Positions 12,271-24,634 of a stretch of DNA of 64,000 nt are shown one piece after another. The translations under genes were made by a program, and so were the position numbers. This stretch comes from Gnetum montanum (lineage: Eukaryota > Streptophyta > Gnetopsida > Gnetales > Gnetaceae), in NCBI GenBank assembly GCA_015680685.1, contig MNCI01002984.1, forward strand, positions 45,279-109,278. Direction: 5' to 3'. The notes beneath the pieces were generated by a model. That model searched no databases, had not been told where the DNA came from, and worked only from the letters and a program-made list of their open reading frames with translations. How positions within the stretch are numbered: the stretch's first letter is position 1; every line of letters starts with the position of its first letter.

Positions 12271-12589
12271 TGTAATAGTCTTTGTTTTTTTATTTTATTT
12301 TATTTTTGACATTGTATGACCCATGTTGGCCAATGCTTAAGTTGTAGACATTTTAACATTTACGATTTAAGGCTTTGACATTTATGCCACATAGTGTGGC
12401 CATGGCTATGTTATTTTATTTTAAAATTTTTTAAATTTTAGTTTTGGCTATATATGTCATTGATTGCTTTACTATTTTAAGATTATAAGGTTATGAATGT
12501 TGAAAATGACTACGTTGAAGATGGTTACGTTGATTATGTCAAAAACATTTAAACTATGAGCACCCATAAGATAAAGGTTACTCACCAAT

Positions 12590-12770
12590 CTTAAGCCATG
12601 GTAGGGCACATGTTTATTGCCAGTTTAAGACCATGGTGGGCCACAATGCCAGTTTAAATTCTTAGGTGACTGTGATGCTAGTTTAAAGTTTTAGTGTACT
12701 ACGGTGCTAGTTTAAGGCCTTAGTAGGTCGTAGGTTTTGCCAGTTTTAGGCCATGGCAAGCCCTAGAAAC
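12590..12770. repeat. R block between antisense gene and gag-protease, copy A
   Basis: Five R cores at a spacing of about 32-35 bp, for example TGCCAGTTTAAGACCATGG and TGCTAGTTTAAGGCCTTAG, all in the same orientation as the other minus-element copies. It lies about 340 bp past the stop of gag-protease (13111) and about 320 bp past the stop of the antisense gene (12270). The flanks 12271-12590 and 12771-13110 show no gene, only T-rich and low-complexity sequence. Confidence 0.75.
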
Positions 12771-13110
12771 TTATATTTTTCGTGATTTTCTATTTTAAAA
12801 TTTTTTATGGATTTGTCTAGTTTTGAAATTTTCATAATATTTTTTTGATGTTTACAAGATGAGTAAAAGTAAAGGAAAATAAAGGCTTTAATAAATAAGA
12901 AAGTAGAAACTTAGGCTACATGCATGAAGAGTAAAATGAAGTACATCAACAAGCATAACAGGTTAGCAAAGAAAAACTAGGCTACATGGCTATTGGTGCA
13001 TCTAGTTATAAGGTCATAGGGTAGAAGGGTCAAGGTGCAATTCACTTATGCAAACTTTTCCTAATCTTTACAAGATTAGGGAATGAGTAAGGTCTACTCT
13101 GCATAAATTT

Positions 13111-16100
13111 TTATTCACCATCACCTTCACTAGTGTTTTTAAAAGGGCGATCATCCCATAATGCATCCTGCCACTTGTTGTTGTCATCATTGGCTTTCTG
13201 CTCTCTCTTGGATTGCTAGATTTCATGGCTGGGAGCTTCTTCTTAAAGCTTAACTGTATAACCCTACTTTATGTCTATGTTGTTGATAGCCAATGGTACC
13301 ATGTTATCATCATGAATGATGATTTCAACTCCCTCATAGGGAAGGTAGATCTCTTAATGAATGGGATAGGACACGGCTTGTAACTAAGCCAACCAAGATC
13401 TTCTCAAGATAAGGTTAAAATCTTGTGTCTTCTCCACCACTAAGAAATCCACATTTGTGGGGAATTTCTCCCCTACCATAAAATACAAGAAGATGGATCC
13501 CTTGATAGCAACCCTAGATCCATTGAAAGACTTGAGAGCAGCTATTGATGTGTGTTGTATCTACTCTATCAAGCCTAATACCTTAATGATGGTACATGGA
13601 ATAATGTTAGTTGTAGCCCCATCATCTACATGCATATGATGCATCTTAAACTACCCTATGTGTATGGTTATGAATAGAGGAGCCTTAGTCATTTTTCCAT
13701 TTTGGAGATTGGCATTGATTTCTCTATTAAAAAATACTAGGAGTGCTAAATTCTCCTCCCTTGATGAGGGAGGAACCACCACTACATGGATGGATTACTC
13801 CTAGCAGTGATGTCCTCACTAATAGGAATGAAAGTTAACATTTTGACTAGTGCCTCATGATGGGTGGTGGAAGTCATGATCAGGTCATATAAGCTCAAAG
13901 TTGTGTTTCTTGAGAGATTATCTTTCCTGATCCATAGCATCAAGGAAGGTTTTATCATTGGATGTAGGCTTGTCACCTTGGTTTTGCTTCACTTCCTCCA
14001 TACACCCAAATATGCAAACTTTGGCTTTAAGTGGTTTTGTGGTGGCTTCTTCTTGTTCTTATGTTTATGGATTGTAGAGTACTCTTGTCGCTTGTTAGTT
14101 GAAGTAGGTTGAGTAAAGAAGGTCATGGGTATAGATGATATGGGAGTAGGCTTAAATGGGCCCACTTAATTTTGTGCCTCTATTTGCTTGTTACCCGTGT
14201 TTTTGGGCATTTGTTTTTGCTTCTTCCTCTACTTATTTGAAGCCTTTTTGTTGTTAATTGTTGATTTTGAGGAAGAGGTAGTAACATTGGCCATCATAGG
14301 AGGTCATTTTGTGGTCATGTCAATTGGATGGGCTATAGCTAATGGGGTTGTATTAGAATGGGATACCTTAATGAAAAATGATTTCTTTGGAGGTGCCCAT
14401 GATAGTACTCTCATGAAAAAGGAGGATCTTGAGTTTTTGGAAGCTAAAGAGGCCCTTTCATCATGAGGGCATATCTAGATCATGAATGGTTCCATCACTA
14501 TTCTCTAACTATCATCAATGTTGAATGCTAAAATAACATAAGAATTATCATTAGCATTCAATGAGTCATTGTATGCTTGCATTGATTGGTTTAAGGTCGG
14601 ACAAGGTTGGATGTATTTAGAACTATCTATTTCCTATCTACCATTTTTGTATGTCATACTTTAATGCAAGGTAGAAGTTTGTGTTATGACCAGGTAGTTA
14701 ATGATAGTGGCAAAAGTGGTCTAAGTTGAAGTACTTAGGCAGCTATGGGTCATCTTTCGTTGCTCTATTGGGTTCCATGGCTATTTCATAGAGCCTATCA
14801 TGCTTCCTTTGGAAAGCCTCAAACATATGTTTGTATTGAATATGTCCACTTTTCAAAAGTTAATCTAGTAGCTTTGATGGTTTTAATGGTAGTGCAGTGT
14901 ATTTGGACTTGTCCTTTCTTTTAAAATTGGTTCTAGTTGTTGTTAATGTAGTGGCCCCAAAAGTTGAAGGCTAGTTATCATGGTTATTATTAGTAGGAAC
15001 CTTAGGTGGGTTGGTCATTGGCCCATAGTTAGTGGTCTTAGCCTCTTTGGTGATAGTTGTTATGACCATGTTGTTGTGTTTGCTCTTGTCCTTGTCCCTC
15101 GTTGTATGTTGATTTTTATATGCTACATAGGCCTGGTTATGATTGGCCTCCACAATATCTTCTATATTCTTGGTCTAGGAGAACACTTGGCTAAGGGACC
15201 ATAGATAAAGATAGTAAAGTCTAGACTTGATAAAGTCATTAATCATCCCCTTAAATATAGCTAAAAGATGGGTTTCAGCTATGGGCTTTGGTATTTTATT
15301 TAATAGTCAATTCCATCATTGGATGAACTTTTGTACGGGCTCAAGGAATCCCTACTTGACCTTCATGAGTTGGTCAAGCATGGTATTAGGCTTCAAGTTA
15401 TACTTGAATTAGTTAACAAACTAAGATATCAAGTCCTCAAGAGAGAATATGGGTCCTCTAGGTAATGTGCGGTACCAATTAAGTGCTTTCCCAGTTAAGG
15501 GCATAGGAAAAATCCTCATGATAGTATGAGGCCATGATTGCAATAGCAAGTACTTGGATTTAAAGGTTATAAGATGAGCATTGGGGTTACCTTCTCTATT
15601 ATATTTTTTGAACTATGGAATAGGGACACCAAGAGGAAGTGTCAAGGGTGGAACTACAAGACTGATGGGATCATCCTGGTAGAAATCCATAATTTTGACA
15701 CTTTGAGAAGCAGAAACTTTGATCCTCTTTAACTTCTCTTTCAGGTTTTGGATCATCTAGAAAGCCTAATCTAGGCCCTATGATGGCCCTGTTGGTTTCT
15801 AGGCTTGCACATATGGTTGTGATGTTTGTTGTGAGGCTTGTACCCTTGCTATTGATTGTAAGACAAAAGGAAGTAGTTGCATTATGATCATAGTTTGTGG
15901 ACCAAAAAAGGAGAAGGATGTTTGTATTGGCACTTGAGGCACATATAGGATAAAGAAGGTGTGTGACCTTTAAGTTTCTTGGGGTCCCATGATGGATCCC
16001 ACATGGATGGTTAGTGGATTTGCAGTGGTTAAAACTACTGCTGATGACTACACAGATCATGGTTGTGTGGCAAACATCGATGGGTTATAAGTTGTTGGTT

Positions 16101-16691
16101 GTGGAATCAATTGAGTTTGATGCATAGCTATGATTAGTGTGGGATTAGCTATAGTGGAGTAGGAGAGAGTGGAGGATGGTGGCATCATGCCCATGGAAAA
16201 AACAAAGGCATTGGAAGAAGGCGCTATGACCTTAGGGAATGTTTGTTGGAATAATCCTCCTAGGATGTTTTCAGTCTCGGATTCTACCTTAAACTCATCC
16301 TCCTCCTCTTATTATTCTTCTAAGCTATGCTTGTCATCTTCCTTCTCCATCTCAATCAATTGGGCTAGGATGCTCATGTGGATATCATTGAGAGATATTT
16401 GGTCATAGGGGGAAGGAATGTCCTCTTTCCCATTGTAATGGATGATTTTAAACTTCCTTTTAGGTTCTATTTCTAAATGTGAAATCAGCATGCCAACCTA
16501 CATTTTGGCACAAATGTAGTTGTACTGATATTTATTTATGGTTGAAAAGTTAGGACTTTTCTCCCTAACCCTCAAAGAATGCCTACATTTGATGATAGTA
16601 AGGTCTTTGTGATCATAGATCCTATGGCTTATTAGCTAGGACCTTCGCCAATGGAGGTGAAAGGCAACTTAGTCGATTGTGAGAAAGACAT
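13111..16691 (-). pseudogene. Gypsy copy A gag-protease polyprotein
   Basis: Minus-strand gag-pro of a Tat/Ogre-type element, with a likely start at 16691 (MSFSQSTKLPF) and its own stop at 13111-13113 after an acidic tail (NTSEGDGE). Gag forms the virus-like particle; the core reads GVPIPQFKKYN, then MRIFPMPLTGKALNWYRTLP near 15440-15540, the retrotransposon gag signature. A zinc-knuckle variant CHYHxLPGHNTNFY near 14630-14700 has lost its last Cys. The protease has VDDGATTNI near 13604-13632 and DFNLILRRSWL near 13400-13430. Stops and at least two frameshifts break it. The separate stop means gag-pro and pol were separate frames, about 10 kb apart. Confidence 0.85.
13320..13640 (-). pseudogene. 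Retroviral-type aspartic protease domain, copy A
   Basis: The active-site motif reads DDGATTNIIP (family: D[ST]G[AS]) near 13600-13632, so the residue before Gly is Asp rather than Ser or Thr. It is followed about 60 residues later by FLVVEKTQDFNLILRRSWL, the conserved end of the Tat protease domain, and EIYLPYEGVEIIIHDD. Stops interrupt the second half. The domain would have processed the polyprotein. Confidence 0.75.
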
Positions 16692-18841
16692 GGCTAATTT
16701 GTTGAAAATGGCTTAAGATAGGCTATAAAAGGAAAAAATAGAAGTAAATTCCAACATGTGGAATTCAAAAATGATCAATAGGGGCAAAATGGCTAACAAT
16801 GGCATACTTATTATAAATAGTAAGTTGGGGGGCGAGGGGTGGAGGGCTAAGGGGGCTATACCCCTTTACAAAAAATGAAAAGGTGAAAAGATGGTAGCAA
16901 AATTTACCCACACTGGCTTCCTAGCTGACACACCCATGTATGCCCTTGTTGGCTTCCTAGCTATCACACCCTTGGGTGTGGCAAGGAAAAAAGAGGAGGG
17001 ATGAGATAGGGGGATCTCACACCTTTCAAAACCAACATTGGTGAAGGCTATTAAAAAAGTGGCAAAAAGAATGCAAAATCTAGTAATTAGAATTGTCAAA
17101 AAGTTTAAATCTAATGAAAAAAGTAAAAAATGTCCAAAAAATCACTTACTATAAGTGGTAAGTGGGGGGAACAAAGGGGGTTACACCCATTTTGCTAGAA
17201 ATGGAGAGCTAAGAATGTTGACACCAAGATTCACCTATGCTGGCCTTCTAAGTATCACACCCCCGAGTGTGGCAGGGTGGGGGAGGGGTGTGTTGGAAGA
17301 GGAAGTGAGATGGGGGAAAGTTTGACAACTAAAATAGAAACCTACAACTTTCTTATAAAGGTTTTGGCAAGCTACCAAATTCCATAACATGGAAGGGGGG
17401 AAAGTATTTTTGGTTGGTAATAAGATCAACATTGGTTTTGTTGTGAAAACTATGGTAATAGATGAAATGTTGGCATGTGGGTGTTCAACACTGGTTTTGG
17501 CTATGAAATTCACAATAGATGTTGTAAAAACTTAACACCTAACCACTTGCAACTTCCACACTGAAGTTTTTGTCACAAGGGGATGAGGGACAATGTTGGT
17601 TTTCAAAGGGAAATTTCAAAGTTTTTATTGCAAAAATAAAAAATTCTCAAAGGGTAGGCAATGCTAACTATGAGAGAGACATATTTGGTCATAAAAATCA
17701 AGCAAAGGCCCTCCTTCTAGCACCAAGAAATTGTAGTGATGGAAGATCTTGGCTACTAGAAAACCAAGGATTCTCTATCGTAAACAACATCAACCCTGAA
17801 TCCCTAAGGCCTCCGAGAAAAAATTGGAATTCAAGGTGCCCTAGATAATTTGGTAGATCATGCAAGGACATAGGGGGGGGGGGGGGGGTGCAAAATAGAG
17901 ATGTAAACAATGTAAAATTTGCAAATTTGAAACTTTAAAATGAATACAAATTGCACATAAAATATACTATAAACTTTATTGATTGAATAATGAATCAGTA
18001 TAGAGGTGCGTACAAAAGTGCTCATAGGAGAGCAAAGTGGGGTTCACTTAGGTGGGGGTTCCAAGTCTGTTAATAAGATTTGCTCCACAATTCAGATGCT
18101 TGACCACTCTTGATGTTTTCGAACCTCCTCTACTATTTCCCAAGATCTACAACATTGGGTCATTGTTGGATTTGAGAAATGTGAAGGATTGGGGTAGCCA
18201 AAGTGCTCCATGCTAGGATTTGGAGATCCCAGGGAGGTAACGTTAACATTGAAAGCTCATAGATATTAAGGGGTGTAACAGGTTGTAGAGGTTCCATGTT
18301 GTCAGGCTTCAAGGAGGTGCATTTCTACTAGGAAGCAAGAGCTGTTCGATGTTAAAATGCCAAGGGTATGGAATTGCCAAAGTGTGAAACCTTGAAATGG
18401 TGTCAATGTTTGGTTTTTATATGGTATTGGCCATGATTTGGGCTGGAAATTAGCTGCAAATGGCTGATAGATTGGCTATAAATTAGCTACCATGTTTAGG
18501 AGAGAGGTGAGATCCATCCCCATGCATCCTAGTTGGCTGACCCCTCCACACTGGGGGAAGAGTGTCAATGTTGGGGGAGATGAGAGATCAATGCGAGGTA
18601 AAGGTTAACCCCTCCATGGTGAGTTACCTCCTCTCCATGCTAGGGGTAGGTGAGATCCACCCCCTTGCACTCCTCCATGTTGGCTTTGAAGTCTCCTAGC
18701 TGACTTACCACCCTTGCAAAGGTGTGTTAGTGTAAAAAATTGTATACCCTCCATAAAACCCATCAAATTACCATTTTTAGCATTTCAAAAGGCATTTTTA
18801 ACACTCCAAAGCCTAAATATAGACACTAGGTGACCCTTTTC
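16692..18841. other. Gypsy copy A leader or LTR-related noncoding sequence
   Basis: No convincing gene. A stretch near 17780-17870 (GGTGCCCTAGATAATTTGG) matches 47415-47510 (GGTGCCCTGAACGGTCTGG) at the edge of gypsy copy B, so both are the same part of the element. GC-rich words near 16900-17290 and 18490-18730 resemble units of the 185-bp array but inverted; the clearest is 18690-18735 against 5180-5225. Open frames at 17570-17848 (+) and 17698-17910 (-) overlap each other and have no recognisable family. I could not fix LTR ends here. Confidence 0.5.
17873..17888. repeat. Homopolymer run of 16 G
   Basis: Sixteen consecutive G bases inside AT-rich sequence, following CATA and followed by TGCAAAATAG. 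It could form a quadruplex or be a sequencing or assembly length artefact. Confidence 0.9.
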
Positions 18842-19420
18842 TGTGACATCCCATCCTCAGATGTCATGGAAAATGTCAAAGATACGATATATTAGACATT
18901 ATGCGTATGAAGAAAATATACCAAATGCAAAATATATGTAATATTTGACATTATGTATAAGGGAAATAATAGGAAAAATGCAAAAAGAGAAAGAAAAAAA
19001 TGCTTTATTGATATGGAAAAGTGTATTCGGATCATGCTCTGAGAGTGTTCCTTAGGGCTTTCTTCCTTTGGCATTTGTCCCTTTGAGACAATCCAACACT
19101 ACCACCATGGTTAGGCCTATAACTAGCAAGAAAGGATGGCCAGTCCACTACTTATCCTACTTCACCTAGCTTCCTATGACTTGCCTATATCGGCTTCACC
19201 ACCCCATGACTTGCTTGTACTAGGTCCACCATTCCATGCTAGCATGACCTCTAACCCCAGGTATAAATGCCTTAGGTCAAACCCCCAAAAATTACCTTAT
19301 GAGACATGTCCATTATTACAATATGCCCTTTCGGGTCTTATTAAGATAACAATAACACTTGTTATGAAAAGACACCATCTTCATTAGTTAGCAACATCAT
19401 TTGGGAATGGGGATGTGACA
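18842..19420. mobile_element. Solo LTR, 579 bp, with 5-bp target duplication
   Basis: Begins TGTGACATCCC and ends GGGGATGTGACA, so the ends are an inverted repeat of the TG...CA type usual for gypsy LTRs. It is flanked by TTTTC on both sides (18837-18841 and 19421-19425), a perfect 5-bp target duplication. No internal element sequence adjoins it, which fits LTR-LTR recombination that left a solo LTR. A diverged relative lies at 39414-39909. Shared stretches include the CACCATGGTTAGG block near 19100 and a TAGGTCAAACCCCCAAAA block near 19271. Confidence 0.85.
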
Positions 19421-19425
19421 TTTTC

Positions 19426-20690
19426 ACTTGGGGAATGAGGCTTTGGCCACTTATGAGCCATTTTCAGCCCTAGAAAATATGATTTATGTGAGGTTGCCCC
19501 TCATGGATAACAACCTTCACATTTACAATGAAGTTTTGCCTCAGGTTTCATGGGATGGGGTTACAAAGGTTACAATATGCAAATTTGGTGGTGTTTCAAT
19601 AGAGAGCAGTGATAGTTAAAATTAAATCGCTCAATATGTTTTCAAATCTTCAAACTAGAAAGAGAAAAAAATGAACTTAAATGTTATGTAGAGTCATCGT
19701 ACACTATGTTAATGTCAGTGTAGCTTTAGAAGCACCACTAGAAAGGTGCCCATTGACAATGATACCCTCACTATACTTCTTTTTGTTAGGTTCATACCTC
19801 AATTCAACTTTTGGTGTGTGTATCATGTATTCATGTTTGCCTATAACTAGCACAGTGTCAATATCTTTATTCTAGTCAAAATCCATTTCCTATTTCATGA
19901 ATTTAGGGCCAATAGGTCGTTTCACTTCTATAATGTGCATAGTAAAACACACAAAAGTTCAAAAGGAGGCAAAATAGAATGAAGAATCATATGCAAGCAA
20001 TCATAAAGCAAGCCTTGCACTTCTACAATGTACGTAATAAAAAACAAAAAAGTTCAAGAGGAGGCAAAACAGAAAGAAGAATCATATACAAGCAAGCATA
20101 AAGCAAACAAGCCTTGTAGATAACAAAGAAAGTGGGACTTGCTTATGGTTTTCCTAAATGGATAAATGACAGTGAACTTGCATCAAATGCATTTAATTGG
20201 ATTGCAATCAAAACAAAGGACATGAAAGCTAGACAGGTGATCAATCGATTAAGTGATAACATTTGAGATAAGAATGAAAATCCTTGGAACATGCAGAAAA
20301 GATGCACTAAAGAAATGTAATAATTAGGTGCTAATGGAGATGATAAGGCCTTTGAAATCATTTCTTAGTTGAGCTTTGCTGTAGATGTAGCAAAGCCATG
20401 CATGATGATGCACAGTGACTTGCATACCAGACCCCAGAAAAGCCAAACACACAAGGATAGAGAAAAATACATATATACATTCACTCACTCCCTCTCTCTC
20501 ACTATTTACTAATGAGCACTGAAGTGCAAGCATACTTGATTAGAGCAAAGTGAGTTGCAAATATAGCACAAGTCATACAATAGTAACCTAAATCAGGATT
20601 AGAGAAAAGAAACATGAACCTCAACTATCGATTCATTCTTTCCTTCATTCATGATTATAACAAGTTCTCAACAAAAAGAAAAAAAAAAAA
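19426..20690. other. Stretch without an assignable gene
   Basis: Short open frames only. On the minus strand near 19690-19910 a readable stretch includes HTPKVELRYEPNKKK and SEGIIVNGHLSS, but I do not recognise a family. Two similar direct repeats lie near 19950-20015 and 20045-20100 (AAGTTCAA(A/G)AGGAGGCAAAA, then AGAATCATAT). An (AC/AT)-rich tract is near 20465-20480 and an A-run near 20675-20691. Confidence 0.4.
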
Positions 20691-21139
20691 AATTCAAGGC
20701 CTCATGGCCTGTAGTCTTGCCTGGGAATGTGGGGTGTTTCCAAGCCTCCACCTTGTCACCTTGGTACTCCCACATAGTAATGTCTTGTCATAGCCACTCT
20801 TTGCACCTCCATTGCCTACTTGGCCATCACACAGGTCACTAGCTCTATGCACAAATGCACCATCTCGACTGACCGCTCTTTCCACTATACCCCTATTAAG
20901 GACAACGCAAATGCGTGTCAACTGTTGCTATCACCTCTCATTACTCAAACCCTCAAGCACTGTTGCATGCATTGGTGCTACGTGCTCTAGCATGATCCTA
21001 TTACCCACTGCTGTCTCTCTCTCCAACATAGCTCCTTGCACAATTACCACCAACTTCCCACTCCTGTCATTGGTTGCCATTACATCTCTCTCTCTCTATC
21101 ATAGTAGCAAGAAATCCTCTACCCCCGTGTGACTGCGCT

Positions 21140-21393
21140 CTTCCATCAAAAAATAGAAAATATGCTAAAAAGATACTTTTAATGTATTTTCAACACTTAG
21201 AGCCATGTTTTTCCAAAAATATGCTTAACTAAAAAAAACCCTAAGCTGGCCAGCATAGTTTCTACCACTTCCATCGAATTTTCAACTCTTAAAGCCATGT
21301 TTCATCAAAAATATGCTAAACCATGAAAAACATATATTGGCCAGTGTAGTTTCTACCACTTCTAGTGTATTTTCAACCCTTGGAGCCATGTTT
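21140..21393. repeat. About 95-bp tandem repeat, left part (split by the copia element)
   Basis: About three units, each with a TTTTCAAC(A/C)CTTAGAGCCATG block, an AAAATATGCT block and TTGGCCAG(C/T)(A/G)TAGTTTC. The array stops inside a unit at the TGTTT (21389-21393) where the copia element starts, and resumes in register at 26100. Related units end a similar segment near 33740-33830. The open frame upstream at 20812-21132 is Ser/Thr/Pro-rich and shows no family. Confidence 0.7.
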
Positions 21394-21722
21394 TGCTAGC
21401 AGATCTAGCTGAAAATAAAGAGTAATGAAACCACATGCAAATGCAGAAGGATCTTATTATCCAAAATGGGAATACCAACCTTCTCTCTTGATCACAAGGA
21501 GAGAACAAGAAGAAACCTCTCTCTCATGCAATAGGAGAAGAATAGAAAAGTGGGATGGAAAGGGGATGTATGTGATGGATCTAAATTGAGGTGAGGGAGG
21601 TCTCTTTTATATTGGTGAAGGGGCCCTTAAATAGCTAATGATAATCACCTACTATTTTAATAACCATAGCCAAATTTTAGCATGATAACCATGGCCATTT
21701 ATCATGATAACTATGGCCAACA
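21394..21722 (-). repeat. 3' LTR of the copia element
   Basis: In plus-strand view it starts TGCTAGCAGATC and ends CTATGGCCAACA (TG...CA). It matches 25758-26099 almost base for base after a small length difference at its start. Just inside, on the minus strand, CCAAGTGGGAT (near 21723-21733) is the polypurine tract type that copia elements have before the 3' LTR. Confidence 0.92.
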
Positions 21723-22089
21723 ATCCCACTTGGAGATTTTGATTGAGGATCAATCATATCTCCACACCATCCTTTCTACCTTGTCATTCTATGTTGCTTA
21801 TGCTTTTGTTATGCCATATGAGGATCTACTCCAGTCAAACTTGTCCATGTTAATTGGCTTGGTTAGTACATCTACAAGATTATCCTTGGTGTGTATCTTC
21901 TACATATCCACACTTCATCTTCTACTACATTACAAACAAAGTGAAATTGTACTCTTATGTGTTTTGTCCTTAAATGAAAGGCTAGATTCCTTACAATATG
22001 TAAGGTGCTTTAACTATCACAAAACAAAGGAATCTTCTCTTGTTTGTGTCCAAGCTCCTCTAATAACCTTTGAATCCAAATTGCTTCCT

Positions 22090-22561
22090 TGCAAGCTTGT
22101 GTAGTTGCCATGTATTCTACTTCTGTTTTAGATAATGCTACTATTTTTTGCAATCTTGATACCTATCGTATAGCTCCTCTTGCAAGTGTAAACACATAGC
22201 CTATAGTAGATTTTCTTTTATCTAGATCATTTGCAAAATCTGAATCCACATAACCTTTAATAGTAAATTTTGATCCTCCATAACATAATGCAACATCTGA
22301 CATACCCTTAATGTATCTTAGGATTCTCTTAATAGTACTCCAATGCTCTCATCTAGGATTTGCCATGTACGGACTAACCGCTCCCACTGCTTGTGCAATA
22401 TCTGGTCTTGTACAAATCATAGTGAACATTAGGCTTCCCAATGCTGATGCATACATTACTTGAGACATCTCATTCCTCTCTACTTCATTGTTAGGACACA
22501 TCTCAAAGGATAATTTGAAATTAACAGGAAGTGGGATAGAAATTGGTTTACAGTCTTGCAT
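22090..22561 (-). pseudogene. Copia RNase H region
   Basis: Starts with the connection region MQDCKPISIPLPVNF (22561) and TRPDIAQAVGAVS. Then come STIKRILRYIKGMSDVALCY, GYVDSDFAND (catalytic Asp, near 22210-22250), SKTEVEYMA (catalytic Glu, near 22110-22135) and a CDSQS Asp near 22010. The open frame ends at 22349; the rest is interrupted by stops such as the one just before EHWSTIKRI. It would remove genomic RNA during cDNA synthesis. Confidence 0.85.
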
Positions 22562-23335
22562 GTTGAAGTGTCATAAGATCTTACCCAAGTAGATTTTCTG
22601 AGAAAGCTAAATCTTCTTGTTATTTCTATCTTGGTGAATTTGCATTCCTAGAATCTTGTTTGCTGGTCCCAAGTCTTTCATATCAAATTCCCTAGCCAAT
22701 TGTGCCTTCAATTCTTGGATTTGCTCTTTGTTGGGGCCTACAACCAACATGTCATCCACATATAATAGCAAATGATGAAATCATCATCAAACCTCTTGAA
22801 ATATGTAGAAGGTTCTACACTAATTCTTTTGTACCCAAAGCTCATGATATACGAGTCAAATCTCTTGTACCAACACCTTGGTGCCTATTTGAGACCGTAC
22901 AGAGATTTGTTCAACCTACAAACCAAGTTCTCTTTTCCTTCTTCTGCAAAACCTTTTGGTTGGAGCATGTAAATCTCTTCTTCAAGATCTCCATGAAGAA
23001 AAGCAATTTCACATCTAGTTGTTCTAGATGTAGGTCAAACATAGCACACATTGCTAGAACTACTTCGATTGTTGTAATTCTAACCATAGGAAAAAATATT
23101 GCGTTGAAGTCAATTCCTTCTTTTTGAGCATATTCCTTTACCACCAATCTTGCACGATATCACTCCACTTGGTTGTTACTATCATGTTTGATCTTGTAGA
23201 TCCATTTGTTTCCAATAGCCTTTCTTCCTTGTGGTAGTGTAACAAGATCCCATGTCTTGTTTTTGTGTAAAGCTTCAATCTCCTCCTGCATTGCTGCCAT
23301 TCACAAAGATACATTTGAACTTTTAAGAGCCTCAT
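22561..23335 (-). pseudogene. Copia reverse transcriptase
   Basis: Contains VVKEYAQKEGIDFNAIF and [20 protein letters not shown] (23147-22911), the first conserved blocks of copia RT. The catalytic box YVDDM is at 22749-22763, followed by LVVGP and ELKAQLAREFDMKDLGPA. The frame changes near 22910-22930 and 23140, so no continuous protein remains. Order and spacing are normal for a single-ORF copia pol. Confidence 0.9.
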
Positions 23336-23540
23336 GTAAAGTTGAGGGCTCTACATCCTCCGTTAAAAGGCAGTATGTAATAATATTTTTAGTAACATAA
23401 TCTAAGTGCCAAGTTGGTGATATTTTTGCTCATGATGATCGAAAAACTTCATAAGCCTCAAACTTGACTAATTATTTCTCTTCATACATTGATGTTGCTT
23501 TAGAAGTAACTGGATCTTCAAATTTTTTCTTATGTTCTAC

Positions 23541-24290
23541 CTAGATTCTAGTAGTCTTTGAATTCTCCTTTGAAGTGCCATCATCTCCCTTCTCTTGCAT
23601 TTTATCTTCTACAAATATCACATCTTTTCTGATGGCCACCTTGTGGGTAGTGATATCCCATAGGCGATACCCCCCCACTCCATTAGCATACCCTAAGGAG
23701 ATACATTTCTTTTGGATCCAACTTTGATCTTTCTTGGTCATTGTACATCACGTACAGAAAACTTCCAAATCTATGGAGATGAGAATAAAAAGTCAGCTTA
23801 CTAGTCCACATTTCTATTGGTGTTTTTAGATCAATCGTAGTTGATGGAGACCGATTGATTAAATAGCAAGTGGTATTGACTGCTTCTGCCCAAAATGACT
23901 TAGTTAGATTTGCAACCCTCAACATTGATCTTGTTTTTTTCCAACAAGGTTTTATTCATTTGTTCTACCACTTCATTTTGTTGAGGAGTGTGTGCTACTG
24001 TGAACTACCTCTTGATGCCTTCTTGTTGACAAAATGCATCAAATTCATCACTTGTATATTCTCCTCCATTATCTATCCTTAGAAACTTGATCCTTTATTT
24101 GGACTCAAGTTCTACCTGTGCTTTAAAAACTTTGAAGACTAAAAAAACATCCACCTTCCTTTTAATTGGATACACCCAACATCTCCTGGAGTAATTATCA
24201 ATGAAAGATACAAAGTATCTTGCTCCTCCAAGGGAAGTGAGTGGTGCTTGCCAAACATCAAAGTGCATCAAGTCCAAGATGCCTCTACTC
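23541..24290 (-). pseudogene. Copia integrase
   Basis: Core blocks: LMHFDVWQAP (first catalytic Asp, near 24265), YFVSFIDNYSRRCWVYPIK (24215-24160), KSFWAEAVNTTCYLINR (23900-23840) and KCISLGYANGVGGYRLWD (near 23640-23705). The last is the C-terminal segment that follows the core in plant copia elements. The zinc-binding part lies between here and the protease at about 24300-24640 and is broken. It would insert the cDNA into the genome. Confidence 0.88.
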
Positions 24291-24634
24291 TTAGCTGTTG
24301 ATGTGCTAAACTTTAATCTATGTTTCTTACTAGTAACATAATGCTCACAAAATGGTAAACATACCGAATTGAGCCTAGGAAGTAGTCTCTATTTAGAGAG
24401 AGTCTTCAAACCTTATTCTAACAGGTGACCAATCTTTCGATGCTACAACATCGTCAATTCTTCTTTCAAACTAGTTGATGCAATAGAAGACTCTCCCACT
24501 TGATGTGTGTTCCCCAAAAGCATGTACAAATTTGCAACAATCTTTTCTACCTTCATTACCACAAGTGCACCTTTGGTAATCTTCAAGATCCCCTTTCTCT
24601 ATATGCATTTTACACCCAACATCATCTAGTTGTC

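Noticed and set aside
17873-17888. G16 run as a functional quadruplex
   Set aside because: An isolated homopolymer with no conservation visible in the related copy; its length may be a sequencing artefact.
17570-17910. Overlapping plus and minus frames of 92 and 70 codons
   Set aside because: Both lie in leader-like DNA that is homologous to 47415-47510 without frame conservation.
20812-21132. 106-codon Ser/Thr-rich plus-strand frame
   Set aside because: Low-complexity C/T-rich DNA, overlapped by an opposite frame; similar DNA near 33430-33700 does not conserve the frame.
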